7,089 nt of DNA from Candidatus Melainabacteria bacterium (GTDB lineage: Bacteria > Cyanobacteriota > Vampirovibrionia > Obscuribacterales > Obscuribacteraceae): positions 1-7,089 of the forward strand of contig PSRH01000197.1 of the NCBI GenBank assembly GCA_003175915.1. The letters run 5' to 3'. A program made the translations under genes and the position numbers. The number at the start of each line of letters is the position of its first letter. Within the stretch, counting starts at the first letter, position 1. Shown in pieces: positions 6,188 to 7,089 of this stretch. The notes below the pieces were generated by a model. It saw nothing but the letters and a program-made list of their open reading frames with translations. It had not been told where the DNA came from and did not search any database.

Positions 6188-7089
6188 ATGAATCTTGATA
6201 AGATATCGACCTTTGGCAAGATGTTTGTTGTTGAGCCGGCAGGTCCAACCCTGACCGATCGTGAAAAGCGACTGCTGCAAGAGCTCAAACCGGCAGCAAT
6301 TATGTTCCGCAAGAGAAATTTTCTCCAGGGACAGAACTATGAAGTCTGGCTGGCCGCCTATCGTGAGCTTCTTAAACAATGCCGAGAGGCAATTGGTAGA
6401 GAACGAATCATTGTCTCAGTGGACCATGAAGGCGGACGTGTGATCAGACCGCCCCTGCCGATCACGCCCTTTCCTTATGCTGCGAAGTGGGCTGATCAGG
6501 TAGCACCTGTGGCCACAGCCATGGTGATTGAACTCAAGTCGCTCGGCATCAATGTAAATTTCGCACCTGTCGCCGATATTCACTCAAATCCGGACAATCC
6601 GGTAATTAATGAACGATCCTTCGGCACCACTGCAAAATCAGTAACTGAGGCGGCAACCAAGTTCGCCACGGTAATGAGTAAGAACGCAATCATTCCATGC
6701 GCAAAGCATTTTCCTGGTCACGGTGACACCAAGCAAGATTCTCACTTTGGTTTACCCGTGCTTGAGTCAACTCTGGACGAACTTCGCAAGCGCGAACTGA
6801 TTCCTTTTCAGGCCTTAGTCGATATGGGCATCCCCATGGTCATGACCGCCCACATTCTCTTTCCTAAGATCGATCGAGAAAATTCGGCAACTTGTTCAAA
6901 AACGATCTTGCACGATCTACTCAGAAAGGAAATGGGCTTTAAGGGCGTGATCATCGCCGATGCCTTAGGTATGAAGGCCATAAAAGCCGAGGAATACGAC
7001 ACGGTCGCCAAATCTCTGAACGCCAGCCTGGATCTTTTCTTAGTAGCCGGCGACAACGTCAATCTCGAAAGCGCTCTGCGCATTGCCGG
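6188..7089 (+). CDS. nagZ: NagZ-like beta-N-acetylglucosaminidase, GH3 (3' end cut)
   Basis: 300 codons are present and the frame runs off the window. The family hydrolyses terminal beta-GlcNAc, as in GlcNAc-anhydroMurNAc muropeptides during cell-wall recycling. Visible motifs are GKMFVVEP at the start (10-17), SVDHEGGRVIR (77-87; the family usually has DQEGGR, here His80), NFAPVADI (124-131), ERSFG (142-146), KHFPGHGDT (173-181), then DSH (184-186), which matches the Asp-His acid/base dyad of Bacillus NagZ, and GVIIADALGMKAI (253-265) with the likely nucleophile Asp258. The start is supported by GAGGG ten bases upstream and by family-like alignment from the first residues. There is no signal peptide, so a cytoplasmic enzyme is expected. 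Single-domain members are around 340 aa, so a few tens of residues are probably missing. Confidence 0.9.
   Translation, partial: MNLDKISTFGKMFVVEPAGPTLTDREKRLLQELKPAAIMFRKRNFLQGQNYEVWLAAYRELLKQCREAIGRERIIVSVDHEGGRVIRPPLPITPFPYAAKWADQVAPVATAMVIELKSLGINVNFAPVADIHSNPDNPVINERSFGTTAKSVTEAATKFATVMSKNAIIPCAKHFPGHGDTKQDSHFGLPVLESTLDELRKRELIPFQALVDMGIPMVMTAHILFPKIDRENSATCSKTILHDLLRKEMGFKGVIIADALGMKAIKAEEYDTVAKSLNASLDLFLVAGDNVNLESALRIA

Overview
The window is about 7.1 kb of bacterial chromosome with moderate GC and mostly cell-envelope genes. I see no mobile elements, tRNA, rRNA or CRISPR. A lipid II amidotransferase subunit of the GatD type, a Hanks-type Ser/Thr kinase with a TPR-like extracytoplasmic domain, and a NagZ-type GH3 enzyme suggest a peptidoglycan-containing lineage that uses eukaryote-like kinases. 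My best guess is a non-photosynthetic relative of the Cyanobacteria (Melainabacteria/Obscuribacterales-like). This is inference from gene style only; other kinase-rich phyla such as Planctomycetota or Acidobacteriota are not excluded.

Layout. (1) Positions 1-36, minus strand: the first 12 codons of a gene for a probably exported protein, with a good ribosome binding site. (2) 37-518: a long intergenic stretch holding a compact predicted three-way-junction RNA fold, four copies of the heptamer CTTGAAA/TTTCAAG, and candidate promoters on both strands. (3) 519-1995, plus strand: gatD and a DPM1-like family 2 glycosyltransferase, joined by a 14-codon mini-ORF that overlaps both neighbours through ATGA. 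(4) 1996-2778, plus strand: a possible 47-aa single-TM protein, then a 165-aa secreted or lipoprotein-like protein of unknown function. (5) 2779-2844: a convergent gap with an inverted repeat that probably acts as a terminator. (6) 5964-2845, minus strand: a two-gene operon made of a membrane-anchored TPR-like protein followed with zero spacing (TAG|ATG) by the Ser/Thr kinase. (7) 5965-6187: a divergent intergenic region with a perfect dyad. (8) 6188-7089, plus strand: a NagZ-like beta-N-acetylglucosaminidase, cut by the window end.

The most notable item is the kinase operon. The extracytoplasmic half of the kinase and the whole exported part of the upstream protein are clearly homologous along their length. 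The operon therefore encodes a receptor kinase and a kinase-less paralogue of its own sensor domain, which could be a co-receptor, a decoy or a ligand-presenting partner. Next to genes that modify lipid II and cleave muropeptide sugars, an envelope-sensing role is an attractive but untested inference.
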